From: Temnopleurus reevesii
Taxonomy: Eukaryota; Echinodermata; Echinoidea; Temnopleuroida; Temnopleuridae
Assembly: GCA_036244855.1 (NCBI GenBank)
Contig: BQKZ01002302.1
Coordinates: forward strand, 13,799 to 77,798
Direction of reading: 5' to 3'
DNA: 64,000 bases
Shown: positions 38,901 to 52,356 of the stretch, piece by piece
How the letters are laid out: the number at the start of each line of letters is the position of its first letter
Numbering within the stretch: position 1 is the stretch's first letter
Position numbers and translations under genes: made by a program
The notes under the pieces: generated by a model
Told to the model about the DNA's origin: nothing
The model's database searches: none
The model's input: the letters and a program-made list of their open reading frames with translations, nothing else

Positions 38901-40860
38901 AATCCAAAGTAACCCTACTTTTGGAACACCCTATGTCGGATTTACTGGCACATACCTTCACTTGTGCAACCCTATAGCAGCCAGGATTATGTACAGATGA
39001 TTCATATATATACAAAATACTGAGGCCCGCCAAAAAAGTGTGTCATTATACCCCTCTAGTCTTCCAATGCAGAACCCAGTTTAGACAATTTGTTTACAAG
39101 TGGGAGTAAATGCGTCTGGTTGGAACGTCTAGCACAATTTATTGATGTTCATAAATTAATTATGAACTTGCAGCATTCGTAACTTTATCTCATTGCACAA
39201 TCAGTATCAAAGGTTGGTGGTTGTTCATAGAATGCATCATTTGGGTTTAGGATTGTAGACTAGTAACGCACACTCTCACCCACAAACACACACATCATGG
39301 ACTTTAGCACAGGCATGATTGTTTAGGACCCTGAATACTGGAGACCTTGGCAACGAAATCAACTTGACTGGATAAACAACAAACCTGGGAAACCATGGTT
39401 CCCGGCTTTAGAATGCAAGTTTACAAACTTTTCGCAACTTTTTTCCGTTGTTTTGCAATAGTTGCAAGATGTTTTCTTGGTATTTCCTTTTTTCTTTGTA
39501 ATCAAATTTCGTCGGAAGTTTACTAAATTGACAAAACAAACAAGTCGTTAATATTTCTTAGTAAACAAGAACGTTCTTGACCCCAGTTTGCTTCAAAATG
39601 TAATCGCATAGAATTTTAAATGTTTTTCCTTCTTGATGAAGCTCAAACATGCAAATCGGGGAAATTACCACATAGACATGATAAATAACCATATTTTACA
39701 CAGCACACTTACTGAAATAATAATTTCAATCATATCTGACAATTCCGTATGAATTCTCGTCTGGTTCATATAAATCATGTATAAACAATGTATGATATAC
39801 GAGCAGCTACACTGGTCTTAGTTTGCGCTATAATTGCACTTTTCATAATTTAGAAATGAGCAGGATTGGATTGTAAAAAGAATACCGATGTCCACAATAT
39901 GAATACAACATACATGCATGCATAGATCATAAATGCGGGTATATAACATTGAGAACTAGAAAAACTGAGGATGCATACAGTGGCCGAATTATCATATGTA
40001 CCATGATCACTTAATATGTTGGTATAATATCTTTGTGGCTATCTTTACTATTGTGTTTGAAACCACATAATAACAAACTAATATTATTATGATATATGGG
40101 GCCTAATTCATCGGCACCATGATTATATCATTATTATCAATTATTATTTCATCCGCTTTTAAATTAATAAAAATTAATAAAATTGCAGGGAAGTTATTGT
40201 CCTATGTCGCTGTAGTGAAATTTTGCTCAATTTAAATTAATTCTATCTTTCTTGACTGTCCGAACATTGGCGCAGGTGCACCCCAAGCATGTTTTATAAT
40301 TCTGGTCCATATTTTCATCAACTAAAAATATGTTTTTTGTTTCCTGTGGCTATAACAAGTCTCGTAATTTATTGATATCGAAATGAAATAGTTTTGAAGC
40401 ATACATGTGAAAAACCCTCTACCTCAGAACATTGTATACACGGCGTTGATGTACGATAGTACAGAACATACACGTCCATAATCAAATGCATGCGTGATTT
40501 TCTCAGTTTTTAACCATAGAAATAATTTCAATGCACAATTTACGGAATTGGGTTAAATAAATGATTATGAAATCACAAATTGCAACACTTACCAAGTATA
40601 TTATGCTATCTGTCAACAGAAAACGTGGTAAGAAAGAGCTCGAAAATTTGTCGCGTAAATCTTGCTGCGGAGACTCAGATGTAATATGAAGGAACGATAT
40701 GAATATTCGAAGATATGAAATGTTCGGAATTTTTTTGTTTTCGTCTAAAGCAGGTTTTGAGGTATCTAAATTGGATTGATAGACAGAATGTGTGTTCACT
40801 ATGAGTTGGATAAATTGAGTTGATAACCTTGTAAGTCTAGGCACAGATAAAACGTAAAAA
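35971..40860. other. AT-rich gene desert upstream of Egr, no gene seen
   Basis: About 4.9 kb with no recognised gene, RNA gene or strong repeat. Short frames lack domains. Confidence 0.5.
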
Positions 40861-41109
40861 TAGAGAACAAAATTAAGAAGACCCCCATCGCACACGCTTG
40901 AATTCTCCACACACTCGTACACAATGCTTGCAAGCGGATTCAACGCTCGCTCATACGGGGCCATGGGGTTACATAGCTTAGCATACAACGGTATAGTTAA
41001 TGAGATCGGCATTAATCGCATCGTAATAACAATTCGGCAGGGTTCGGCTCTGAATGGAATGCTCGTAGTAAATATTTACTCCGTTGCCACCCCTGTTACC
41101 GAGCCCCCC

Positions 41110-41118
41110 TTCTGGGAA
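41110..41118. promoter_or_regulatory. STAT-type site TTCTGGGAA
   Basis: Fits the palindromic STAT pattern TTCNNNGAA, within the GC-elevated block (about 40860-41290) upstream of the Egr gene. A single match, so weak evidence. A CCAAT box lies at 41186-41190. Confidence 0.3.
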
Positions 41119-41200
41119 CCTTTCGGGATGTCTCGTACACCTGAAAAAGCCATTCGGCAAGTCTCGGCTGCCGCGATAGGCGTGGCCAATGCAAAATAGA

Positions 41201-41270
41201 CGGAAGTAATTCAATGCGCTGATTGTGTGTGCTTTCAGCTGCTGCCCTTATTTGGAGCACGTCGGAAGTG
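41201..41270. promoter_or_regulatory. Distal serum response element: CArG box flanked by Ets sites
   Basis: CCTTATTTGG at 41246-41255 is a perfect CC(A/T)6GG CArG box. Ets-type sites lie on both sides: CGGAAGTA at 41201-41208 and CGGAAGTG at 41263-41270. SRF with an Ets ternary-complex partner on such pairs is the established route by which MAPK signals induce vertebrate EGR1. Here the pair lies about 600 bp upstream of the start codon. The function is inferred from the motif arrangement. Confidence 0.65.
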
Positions 41271-41563
41271 CCGAACCCAGTGGGATGGGCTTATACAAAG
41301 AGCCGTACCATACGTTCGTCTCATAGGGAAATGTGACTAAATCATCCATTATTTCTTTCTCACAGTTCTTTTTTGAGCAATTTTTACACCTTACCTACAT
41401 TATTCAATTCATATTTTGTTTTATTTTTTATTCTAAATCTCAGATATTACTTTAGTCGGGATAAATGATGTATTTACGATCGCCACACATTTATGCACCC
41501 CTACGCTGAGAATGTAGCATTCCAAAATCTTTAGACTGTTGCTAGGGAATCGCTAGGACAGTT

Positions 41564-41605
41564 TGACGTCAATGTGCGTCATTGTACCACGTGACTGAAA
41601 CGTCA
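41564..41605. promoter_or_regulatory. CRE cluster with E-box
   Basis: A full palindromic CRE TGACGTCA is at 41564-41571, followed by a TGCGTCA variant at 41575-41581. An E-box CACGTG is at 41588-41593, and a reverse CRE half site CGTCA is at 41601-41605. All lie within about 120 bp of the proposed start site. CREB/ATF-type input is expected for an immediate-early gene. Confidence 0.6.
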
Positions 41606-41614
41606 CACGGGCTC

Positions 41615-41626
41615 TTCCTAATTTGG
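41615..41626. promoter_or_regulatory. Proximal CArG box overlapping an Ets core
   Basis: CCTAATTTGG at 41617-41626 is a second perfect CArG box. The bases TTCC at 41615-41618 supply a reverse GGAA Ets core that overlaps it. It lies about 60 bp upstream of the proposed transcription start. Confidence 0.65.
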
Positions 41627-41651
41627 CCGAGGATTCTCATGAATGAAATCG

Positions 41652-41690
41652 AATAAAAATACTTGCAGCTCGTCGCTTCGGCCATTCGAC
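41652..41690 (+). promoter_or_regulatory. Core promoter of Egr: TATA-like box and probable start
   Basis: AATAAAAATA at 41652-41661 is a TATA-like A/T block. About 30 bp downstream, CCATTC around 41682-41687 loosely fits an initiator, which would put the start near 41684. All the SRF/CRE motifs then fall upstream, with the proximal CArG at about -60. The exact start is an estimate. Confidence 0.5.
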
Positions 41691-41813
41691 AGTTCGGATT
41701 TACTCGACTCTGCATCGGTAAAGATCGTAACGCTGGCAGCGTTTGAGCGATTTTTTCACTCTCTCTCCTAAGTCGGTGTCACAAGATAGTGACATTTACT
41801 CAAGCAAATTTTG

Positions 41814-41846
41814 ATGATCGTTTTGATCGAGCGATATTCACCTTAG
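41814..41846 (+). CDS. Upstream ORF in the Egr 5' leader (10 codons)
   Basis: An ATG at 41814 opens a 10-codon frame ending at TAG 41844-41846, 15 bases before the main start at 41862. It is in the same frame as the main protein, so this TAG also shows the main frame cannot extend further upstream. Its peptide, MIVLIERYSP, is not recognised. A likely role, if translated, is to lower or condition initiation at the main start. Leader membership depends on the start-site estimate near 41684. Confidence 0.45.
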   Translation: MIVLIERYSP

Positions 41847-41861
41847 GTTTTTCTCAGACGC

Positions 41862-44413
<2,552 letters not shown>

Positions 44414-46020
44414 ACATTTCCTATAAACGATCGAATTTTTGTGATCATTATATTTCTGTTCTTTTGTTTTTGCACACTCCCTTTGCGAAAACCCCTTGCC
44501 TTGTACGGCTCGACTGGGCAGTTCGGCGCCGGTCGGGAAGCCATCGGCCGGTCAGAGATGCTTCAGCGACTCATGGAGTTGGATACTAAAACATCCTGGA
44601 CTATGTGCTCTATTTCGAGGTGATGCTAAGCATGTGGATATTGACTCACTCAAAGAATAACTTTTTGCACAACTCTGTAAACTGTGAAAATCCATCTGTC
44701 ACTTTTCTGTGAGATTTCCTTTTGAGTTAAATGTTCACAATGTCGGAGATAAATACGCTTCAAAGAGTATAGCAGCTATGTTATGTATACTGTTTTATCT
44801 TACTTGAATTTGGAATGAAATTTGTCGTATAACTGGTTGATCCGAGTTCTATTCAGTTTACCGTGCTAAATTCGATTTGTATTCAGAACAAAACTTTTCA
44901 GTAAAATATGACTCGATATTTTTTTGTTCAAAATGCATTTTATGCTGCGCATAAGATAGCCCACTGTGCAGGTCACACATGCCAACACTGCTTCCAAAAT
45001 GTAAGCTGCAGGTCAGTTGAATAGCTCTTTATTTTGAAATAAGTTTTTATCAAAAAAGTTATACGTAAGAAAATGAAATGTATTTGATCATAGATTTATT
45101 CAATTATATCAATTCACTCGAAATACTTCCTAAGAAAACTTTCAAGCGTTATCTTTAATTTCAAATTCCTTTCATATTATCATTCAAAATTTCTCGATGA
45201 CTTTTGTCTAATGAATTCATCACCTTTCATCTACTTTACTAAACTTCGTTTTGTTAAATTCCGTAGTATCATTTGTCGTGGATTTGTGCACGATTGTCGC
45301 GACCAAAACCTTGCTTGCTAACTGCCATTTTCAGCAGCCAATATTTATATATTGAAATAGATTATGAATTTGCTTCGAAAAATCAACAACTCATGCTTAA
45401 ACTCAGTTTTGCTTGTTCAATGCCATTTTCATTAATAATCAATCTACGCAACAATATGTATACACATTTTGAATGTTTGTATCGGCAGATGAAATCTGCA
45501 TGAATCTGAAAGAAATGCTGCGAAAATTACAACCGCTAAATTCACCGTTTTGTTGATTCCAATACGTGTATTTTTTTAGTTTTATTTTATATATCAACAT
45601 CTTTATTACCATTTTGTTTCGATTTGTTTGACTCCATTGCAACCGTAAGTTTTTGTAATTTTGTAGAAATATTGAACATAATTGTGCAGCTTAGGAAGAG
45701 ATAAAACCGGAAAAACATCGAAAGTCAGTGCCTAAAACCAGAGAAAGAGTCCTAATATCAAAGAAATCGGAATTGGATTAGGTTTATTTCTTGATTGTAA
45801 TGAAATAGTACGTCGTCATTAAGTGTGCTCTAATGTCATGGTTTTTAGTTCTCAAAGTCAAATTGTAAAATGTCACTTTAAATGTTAAAATGAAGTCGAT
45901 ATTTTTAAACGATTCGCACCAAATGCTTGTTATCTGATGTAGTTGCACCGCATTACCATCTACGTCCTTTAAAGTGTAATGAAAATATGTATTTATTGCC
46001 AATAAATCAGCTGAAAACAT
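44414..46020 (+). other. egr: Egr 3' UTR (probable extent)
   Basis: The first AATAAA after the stop is at 46001-46006, followed by T/G-rich sequence, which suggests a 3' UTR of about 1.6 kb. A second AATAAA at 46854-46859 would extend it to about 46.88 kb. Isolated ATTTA words occur (for example 45093, 45343 and 45991). Perfect Pumilio-type words TGTAAATA (46610) and TGTATATA (46755) lie only in the longer form. Short frames over this area are not separate genes. Confidence 0.55.
46001..46006 (+). terminator. Polyadenylation signal AATAAA (proximal candidate)
   Basis: First canonical hexamer downstream of the Egr stop. A T/G-rich stretch follows about 40 bases later. Confidence 0.45.
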
Positions 46021-46853
46021 CTAGAAATGATTATCGTCTGACAATTTGCTATTGTTCATTGCTCGTCTCACACGGGATTTGAAAAGTTGTCGAGTTGATT
46101 TTTTGGAAGTAAATACGACCAAAACAGTGGAAAATGTAACAGTAATATGTATTTCTCTGCGAATAAGCTTTTTATTAGCTACTTTTATTTCTATACAACC
46201 GATTGGTAGTTAGAAACACCCCAACACACAACTCTGTCAAATACAATATCATTGGGTCAATAAGAATATTTCAAATAGCTCGTCTGTTCATCACAGATTC
46301 AGGTTATTATTTTCAAAAACATCGCAACAAAGAAACTCGGCTTGCTCATTCAAATAGATCGAACTAATTCAAAGAATGCAACCATGCATTGCAAACATTC
46401 GACAAAGATATTCCGACGATGCCAAAAAAAATTAATCCAACCAAAAATATAATGACTTCGTTACCATGTTTTCGTAATCACCAAGTTTGATGTGCTATGT
46501 CTCCAATTATTCTTATGATTTTGCTCATCTCCTCTCTATAAACGCCGTTTAGCGTACCGTGCCTATAAGTTGGAATCTTCGTTGTAAAATTTTCTTTTAA
46601 TTTTACATATGTAAATAGATATCTTTATATTTATATACACATCGGAAATTTGTTATATTGTATCTTTGATACTATGCATTAGCGATGTTTGCTAATCGTG
46701 TCACTACCGTTACACAATGCTCTGTATCATGATGTATTGCAAAAAAAATGCGCATGTATATAGTCGCGATGTCTACATTTATTACTATGGTATTGTATAC
46801 CATAATTTGGTCAGATATTGTGACATTGGTATACATACAGCTGGAGAAAAAAT

Positions 46854-46859
46854 AATAAA
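46854..46859 (+). terminator. Polyadenylation signal AATAAA (distal candidate)
   Basis: Second canonical hexamer, with 'gttaatgtggattatttctg' about 50 bases further on as a possible downstream element. Confidence 0.35.
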
Positions 46860-46959
46860 ATATTTTTGTCATGAAGTGCACAAAATCAAGAACTCGTCAA
46901 TTTGTTAATGTGGATTATTTCTGTGAAATGGTCGTGATATGAATGCGATATGTGCCTTA

Positions 46960-47070
46960 TGAGTATGAGGAGTGTGTATATTTGGACATCGGAATGAAAA
47001 TGATGTGGTGGTTGTGTGTGTTTGTATGTTTGTGTGTGAGGTTCATGTGTGTGTGTTTGTGGTCATGTTT
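46960..47070. repeat. GT-rich simple sequence
   Basis: Interrupted (GT)n with TTTGTG variants. Confidence 0.7.
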
Positions 47071-47333
47071 ATACATTCTAAAAAGATGAGTGAAATTGTA
47101 CTCGGTCTTTGGTTAAAGGGGGGTATGCATGTTTGTTGAGGAAAATCGTGCCCATTACTGAGTAAAATCTTTTTAGAATTTTACCAGATACTACTTTTTT
47201 TTTGTAATACATGTATTATGCACATTGCTCCTCAGCAAACAAACAAATTGCATTTTTACACAAAATAATTTTAGAGTGTGAGATTGAAACTGAGAGAATC
47301 ACGAATTAGCATATTCATGATTCTTTGAAGGTC

Positions 47334-47800
47334 NNNNNNNNNNNNNNNNNNNNNNNNNNNNNNNNNNNNNNNNNNNNNNNNNNNNNNNNNNNNNNNNNNN
47401 NNNNNNNNNNNNNNNNNNNNNNNNNNNNNNNNNNNNNNNNNNNNNNNNNNNNNNNNNNNNNNNNNNNNNNNNNNNNNNNNNNNNNNNNNNNNNNNNNNNN
47501 NNNNNNNNNNNNNNNNNNNNNNNNNNNNNNNNNNNNNNNNNNNNNNNNNNNNNNNNNNNNNNNNNNNNNNNNNNNNNNNNNNNNNNNNNNNNNNNNNNNN
47601 NNNNNNNNNNNNNNNNNNNNNNNNNNNNNNNNNNNNNNNNNNNNNNNNNNNNNNNNNNNNNNNNNNNNNNNNNNNNNNNNNNNNNNNNNNNNNNNNNNNN
47701 NNNNNNNNNNNNNNNNNNNNNNNNNNNNNNNNNNNNNNNNNNNNNNNNNNNNNNNNNNNNNNNNNNNNNNNNNNNNNNNNNNNNNNNNNNNNNNNNNNNN
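47334..47800. other. Assembly gap (467 N)
   Basis: An unbroken run of N. It abuts a tandem array, so the gap probably hides further repeat units. Confidence 0.98.
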
Positions 47801-48455
47801 AAAGTCTATAATTTCTCTGAACTAGTCGTGGTTTGAATGTGATAAAATGATCTGGTGATTATGAAATTTCCATCAAATTGTGCGCGATCTGGTAGAAAAA
47901 AAGAATGTCTGTGAAATTTGAAGAAAAAAAAATCTTCGAAAGTCTATAATTTCTCTGAAATAGTCGTGGTTTGAATGTGATAACATGACCTGGTGATTAT
48001 GAAATTTCCATCAAATTGTGCGCGATCTGGTAGAAAAAAATAATGTCTGTAAAATTTGAAGAAAAATAATCTTCGAAAGTCTATAATTTCTCTGAACTAG
48101 TCGTGGTTTGAATGTGATAAAATGATCTGAAGATTATAAAATTTTCATCAAATTGTGCGTGATCTGGAAAAAAAAAAAAAAAAAAGAAAAGTCAGTGAAA
48201 TAAAAAAAGTATATATTTATCTTTGAAAGTCTGTAATTTCTCTGAACTATTCGTGGTTTGAATGTTATCTGGGGCCCTCAACTTAATAATTTCCAATCAA
48301 TCGTACGAGTGACATCAATCGCTATAGTCAAGAGCAAATAATGTACAAAAGTTTGCGATTGGTCGCAAAATTGATTGTATCTCTTTCATGTTACGAGGCC
48401 CAGGTGATGATTTCATCGAATTGTGCGTGATCTGATAAGAAATGGAGTTAAATTG
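47801..48455. repeat. Tandem array, unit about 138 bp, last unit split by a MITE
   Basis: Units start with 'aaagtctataatttctctga' or a close variant at 47801, 47939, 48076 and 48226. Each carries 'gtcgtggtttgaatg' and 'aaattgtgcgcgatctgg' or variants. The fourth unit is interrupted at 48271 by a family G element, and its remainder ('tcgaattgtgcgtgatctg') resumes at 48402. Confidence 0.9.
48271..48401 (-). mobile_element. MITE family G, copy 1 (inside tandem unit)
   Basis: Read on the minus strand it begins GGGCCTCGTAACATGAAAG and shares 'caatcgcaaacttttgtaca' and 'tcgtacgattgattg'-type sequence with 49084-49202. The other end (GGGGCCCTCAACTTAA) has diverged. It lies within the fourth tandem unit, so it inserted after the array formed. 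Confidence 0.75.
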
Positions 48456-48869
48456 AGTTGGAAACAAAATGAATTGATGCTCTTCGGTGCCTATATGGTA
48501 ATGGTATGGTAATCTGAACGTATACTGAGAAAGCATCGCGTGATCGTAGATTTCAAGAAACGTTGGTATCACGCCACGTTAAGTATTTTTTGTAATTGAA
48601 ATATCAACAGTTAAAAAAAGACGCATCCGAAAACTAATTCTGTTATCACGAGAGTGGGCAAATTAATAAGTTCGAGTTCCATTCAAAGTTTTATTTTTGC
48701 ATTGGCAAGAAATATTTGGAAGTTACTTTTTCATACTTATCAGAGGGCAGAGGTTGGTTCAACGAAAGTGAGTTTTCTTGATATTTTATCCATTTTTATC
48801 AGACCACACTTTTCCTCTTCTAGCTTACATGAAATACTGTTTGGTACATGAGCGCTGTTACTTTGTTTG

Positions 48870-48900
48870 TTGTTTGTTTGTTTGTCTGTTTGTCTGTTTA
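48870..48900. repeat. (TTTG)n microsatellite
   Basis: Repeated TTTG/TTTGTC tetramers just before the next MITE. Confidence 0.8.
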
Positions 48901-48914
48901 TAGAAAGTTACAGT

Positions 48915-49082
48915 AGGGCGGTGTTTCACCAAGATAAGAATACACAAGGCTTTACGTTCGACTGGTATCCCTTCCTGTGCGTATATTTGTTCATGATAGT
49001 ACGCGCATTCAGCGCCAGAACTGATCCCAGTCGAACTTAAAGTCGCTCTTAAATTCTTGCTTATCTTGGTGAAACAAGGCCC
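48915..49082. mobile_element. MITE family F, hairpin element
   Basis: Arms 'GTTTCACCAAGATAAGAAT' and 'ATTCTTGCTTATCTTGGTGAAAC' are inverted (the right arm has a short insertion). Inner arms 'gttcgactgg' and 'ccagtcgaac' also match. It ends GGCCC and is separated by only one base from the next element. Confidence 0.75.
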
Positions 49083-49083
49083 A

Positions 49084-49202
49084 GGGGCCTGTAACATAAA
49101 GCAAGTTTGCAATCAATCGCAAACTTTTGTACATAATTTACCATAGATTTGCGATTGATATCAATCGTACGATCGATTGCAAAGCTTTATGTTACGGGAC
49201 CC
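49084..49202. mobile_element. MITE family G, copy 2
   Basis: The left end GGGGCCTGTAACATAAAG and right end CTTTATGTTACGGGACCC are inverted. The interior is made of mirrored 'gcaatcaatcgcaaa' and 'tttgcgattgatatc' blocks. The element is 119 bp with no coding capacity. Confidence 0.85.
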
Positions 49203-49434
49203 AGATCTGTTTTCTGCATAATTGTCGGAAATTTTGTGTACAGACCGGCAATTATTGCACCTTTATACTTCATATAATTTACCATGACAGTAATTACGCT
49301 TGCATGCAGCATGTATGCTTATGCTTGCACAATACATAATTACAATCACTTTGAGAAAAAGGGACAAAGGATTTGAACGGAGTAAATAACTTCTATTCAA
49401 ACATTTACAAATGTTAGATACAATGCTGATTTTG
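49203..49434. other. Intergenic, no gene seen
   Basis: Nothing recognisable. Confidence 0.3.
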
Positions 49435-49535
49435 ATTTTTGATTTGATTTATTTGTCAGATATAACATATACGATACCGTGACAAGGATAACCCATGAAA
49501 GCCCAAAAGAAATCTACTTCCCTCTTGTTGTGCAG
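49435..49535 (-). mobile_element. Probable retroelement 3' tail
   Basis: On the minus strand, 'caaataaatcaaatcaaaaa' forms an A-rich repetitive tail after a short unique block. This looks like the 3' end of a truncated LINE or SINE. No coding part remains. Confidence 0.4.
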
Positions 49536-51586
49536 AAAATATCGAACGGGTGACGGACATGCTCATTGAATCAACAGGGAAGTTATTTACCTTTGTATTC
49601 ATGAAGCTATTGTGAAGGCTTAAATGAATGTATTCAAAAAAATTGTTTTAGGTTACCATATTAACATTAATATTTGCTTGTTTATTGCTCTATCATGGTA
49701 CGCTTTCTAGAATACTCTTTCATTGTTAATTATTTACTATCGGGGCTTTCAATACAGTGTAGAAATAAGTACAAAATTTAAGAATCTGATGGCAGTACAG
49801 TAGCCAGATATTGCTGTAAAACTGTGAAACATTCAATTGAATCTGAGGGCAGTTAGTATTTTTTTATGCATCTAAGTACGCCTATATCATGGCAACTTAT
49901 TTGGTAATCTCAGTGATTTAATTTTTACAGATAACTTCAGGCCATGCCCTGCTTCCATCAAATATGCTGTAACTCAACAGTGCTGGGAGTAAATGAAAAA
50001 CTTGCGAAATAAATTTTCTGTAATTAAATAGTTATATTGCCTCTTTTTAACTGAGACTTCCGTTAAATACGTAACCATATTTCACATTCATTTATTGATT
50101 CTATTTGATTTTCGAAAATGAATTATTAGGAGTTATACTCTTTCTTTTCTTTAAAACCAGAATATCAGATGAATAGATGGAAATGGGTATAACGGAAATG
50201 GGACATTAAAAAGAAAGTAGTGACTATTTATATCGTTTGGAAAAATCAATTAGAGCTTTATAAATATATCGACAGAAAAATCAAGACAAGATTTTGGCCT
50301 ATATCAAGCTAATTATATGTGTATGAATCACGCGTACCCGAAAACATATTCAGTGATATTCATTGTCATGAAATGAAACTGCTGTTTTATAATTTCATTC
50401 AAATACCTTTGATAAACATGATAAAAGTAAAACAAATTTATGATGGGTTGACCCGTACCTATTCTTATAATTCTCAATCAGTGTGCTATAGAGAAGTATA
50501 CATAGATTTACACACGTGGGCCCAAACGTGCAGATAATGCGTAGATGATGGAAAATGATGGGCTATTATGGACTGTTTTGGATAATGACGAGGAATAAGA
50601 TTTCCGAAAGTATTTCCAAAGAGACAACCCAATAATAGGAAATAGCAGAAGTTGGAAATATTTTTCTCCTAGAATAGTTTATCAAAAGTTTATCCAACAC
50701 AGGGCAACATTCTGTACACACATAAAACAACTTGTGTAGGAATCGCAAAGTCCCATATGTTATATTGGAAATTATGTTGACACTATAAGCCTAATTATTA
50801 TGTAAACTTGTTCCAAACGTTCGAAGAGTGTTCAGTAACTGCAAATTTAATTATCCCAAAATTATAATTCTTTTGCCCCTTTCGATCGTGGACCCGGCCG
50901 CCGTTTGTGCAGCGCCAGTTCGACGTTGTTCTATCCTCCTAAAGTCTGGATCTGCCCCAGAAAAATAAAATGAAGAAGATTAATTATCTCTCTGTTTTAA
51001 AAAAAAAGCATTTTCAAAACTTTGTTAACGTAATAAAATGTTTTAGTCGATAAACAAAGGATTTCATGACCAAGTTTGACATTTCAATGCTTAGACTTAA
51101 TGTGATATCGTTCAATTTAGCGTGGGACTTGGGATTTTAATTTCTAGGCGTTTTTATTGCTTCCGAATTTTTACTCAAGTTTTTAGTTTTACCTTTCCAT
51201 GCAACGAATATCTGCTTTCAAATTGTATATTAAGACACTATTTTCATGATATTTGAAAGAATGGGAAGTCCTCAGTTAGGTCCGACCGGCTTCGACCTCT
51301 GTTAAGACATTCGACGTCTTCCATCAAATAGCAATCCATTCTCTAAAATGATTAAATTTAGAAAAGAAAAATGTTGATGGCTGATTTTTGTTATTCTCTT
51401 CATGATGAGGGCATGTATTGTACGGATGCATTTTACTTTGGGACAAAAATGTTTAACTTTTTATCATTGTATATGTATTTGTTGTTAAAAAGTATGTATA
51501 TAGGCCTACAAAGATAATTGAAATATGTTGATATTTATAGTGATTTCTGAAACACACGCGAAATTTTGATGATATATATGTACTAA
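49536..51586. other. AT-rich intergenic, no gene seen
   Basis: No recognised gene, RNA gene or strong repeat. A small GC-richer spot lies at about 50885-50960. Confidence 0.4.
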
Positions 51587-51745
51587 GGGGGTGTTGCTTA
51601 AAATTTGCAATTGATCGCAAGTTGCAGTTGATCGGAACGCGCCAATCAAAATAATTGTTTCATGCGCGTCTTGTTAAATGCGCATACCGTGCGCGAATGA
51701 AAATGCGCGTTAAGTTGATTTTGAGTTGATTTTGAGCAACACCCC
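51587..51745. mobile_element. MITE family H, hairpin element
   Basis: The left end GGGGGTGTTGCTTAAAAT is mirrored by ATTTTGAGCAACACCCC on the right. The interior holds repeated 'atgcgc/gcgcat' words. About 159 bp. Confidence 0.75.
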
Positions 51746-51869
51746 ATAAGTCCTGCTCCAGTGAGCAGAGACAATTGCCAATCATACAATCTTGATAATT
51801 GAGCAAACCTATAAGTTTGCGACGTAATGCGCATTGAGTAAATTTCAATATTTTAAGTCGGTAAATTGC

Positions 51870-52356
51870 CATCTCGTCCAATGCCATCTCGTCCAATGAC
51901 CATTTCGTCTAAACGCGCTTCGTCCAACATCACTTCGTCTATAAACATTTTGTCCAATAAACATTTCGTCCAATTGCCGCTTTGTCCAGTAACCAATTTG
52001 TCCAATATCCCGTTCGTCCAATAGCCATTTCGTCCAATAACCATATGGTCCATCTTCACTTTGTCTAATTGCCTATTCGTCCAATCATCATGTGGTCTAG
52101 TCCTACTTCGTCCAATTACCGCTTTGTTTAGTGTCACTTTGTCCTATCATCAGGTTGTCCAGATTGAACGAAATGATGTTAGCCCAAATGGCTATTGGAC
52201 AAATTGATTATTGGACCAAACGTTAATGGACAAAATGGCTATTGGACGAACAGGATGTTGGACAAACTGGTTATTGGACAAAGCGGATATTGGACGAAAT
52301 GGATATTGGACAAAACGGTAATTGGACGACCTAATGTTAGACGAAGCGCGTTTGGT
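51870..52356. mobile_element. Foldback element: inverted arms of degenerate 15-16 bp tandem repeats
   Basis: The left arm (about 51870-52160) is a run of roughly 18 units of GTCCAATnnCCATTTC type at 15-16 bp spacing. The right arm (about 52188-52356) has about 10 units in the opposite orientation, GGACGAAATGGATATT type. About 28 bp separate them. Outside the repeat core the arms also match at 'acgcgcttcgtc' (left) and 'gacgaagcgcgt' (right). Long inverted arms built from short tandem repeats are the hallmark of foldback transposons, such as sea urchin TU and Drosophila FB elements. Family membership here is inferred from architecture only. Confidence 0.7.

Noticed and set aside
44414..44623. 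Short frames just after the Egr stop as an extra exon
   Set aside because: They lie in the probable 3' UTR, in other frames, with no splice signals or domains.
47325..47825. 166-codon open frame
   Set aside because: Consists almost entirely of N; it is the assembly gap.
51870..52356. CRISPR-like array because of regular short repeats
   Set aside because: Units are contiguous and degenerate with no spacers, the arms are inverted, and the DNA is from an animal.
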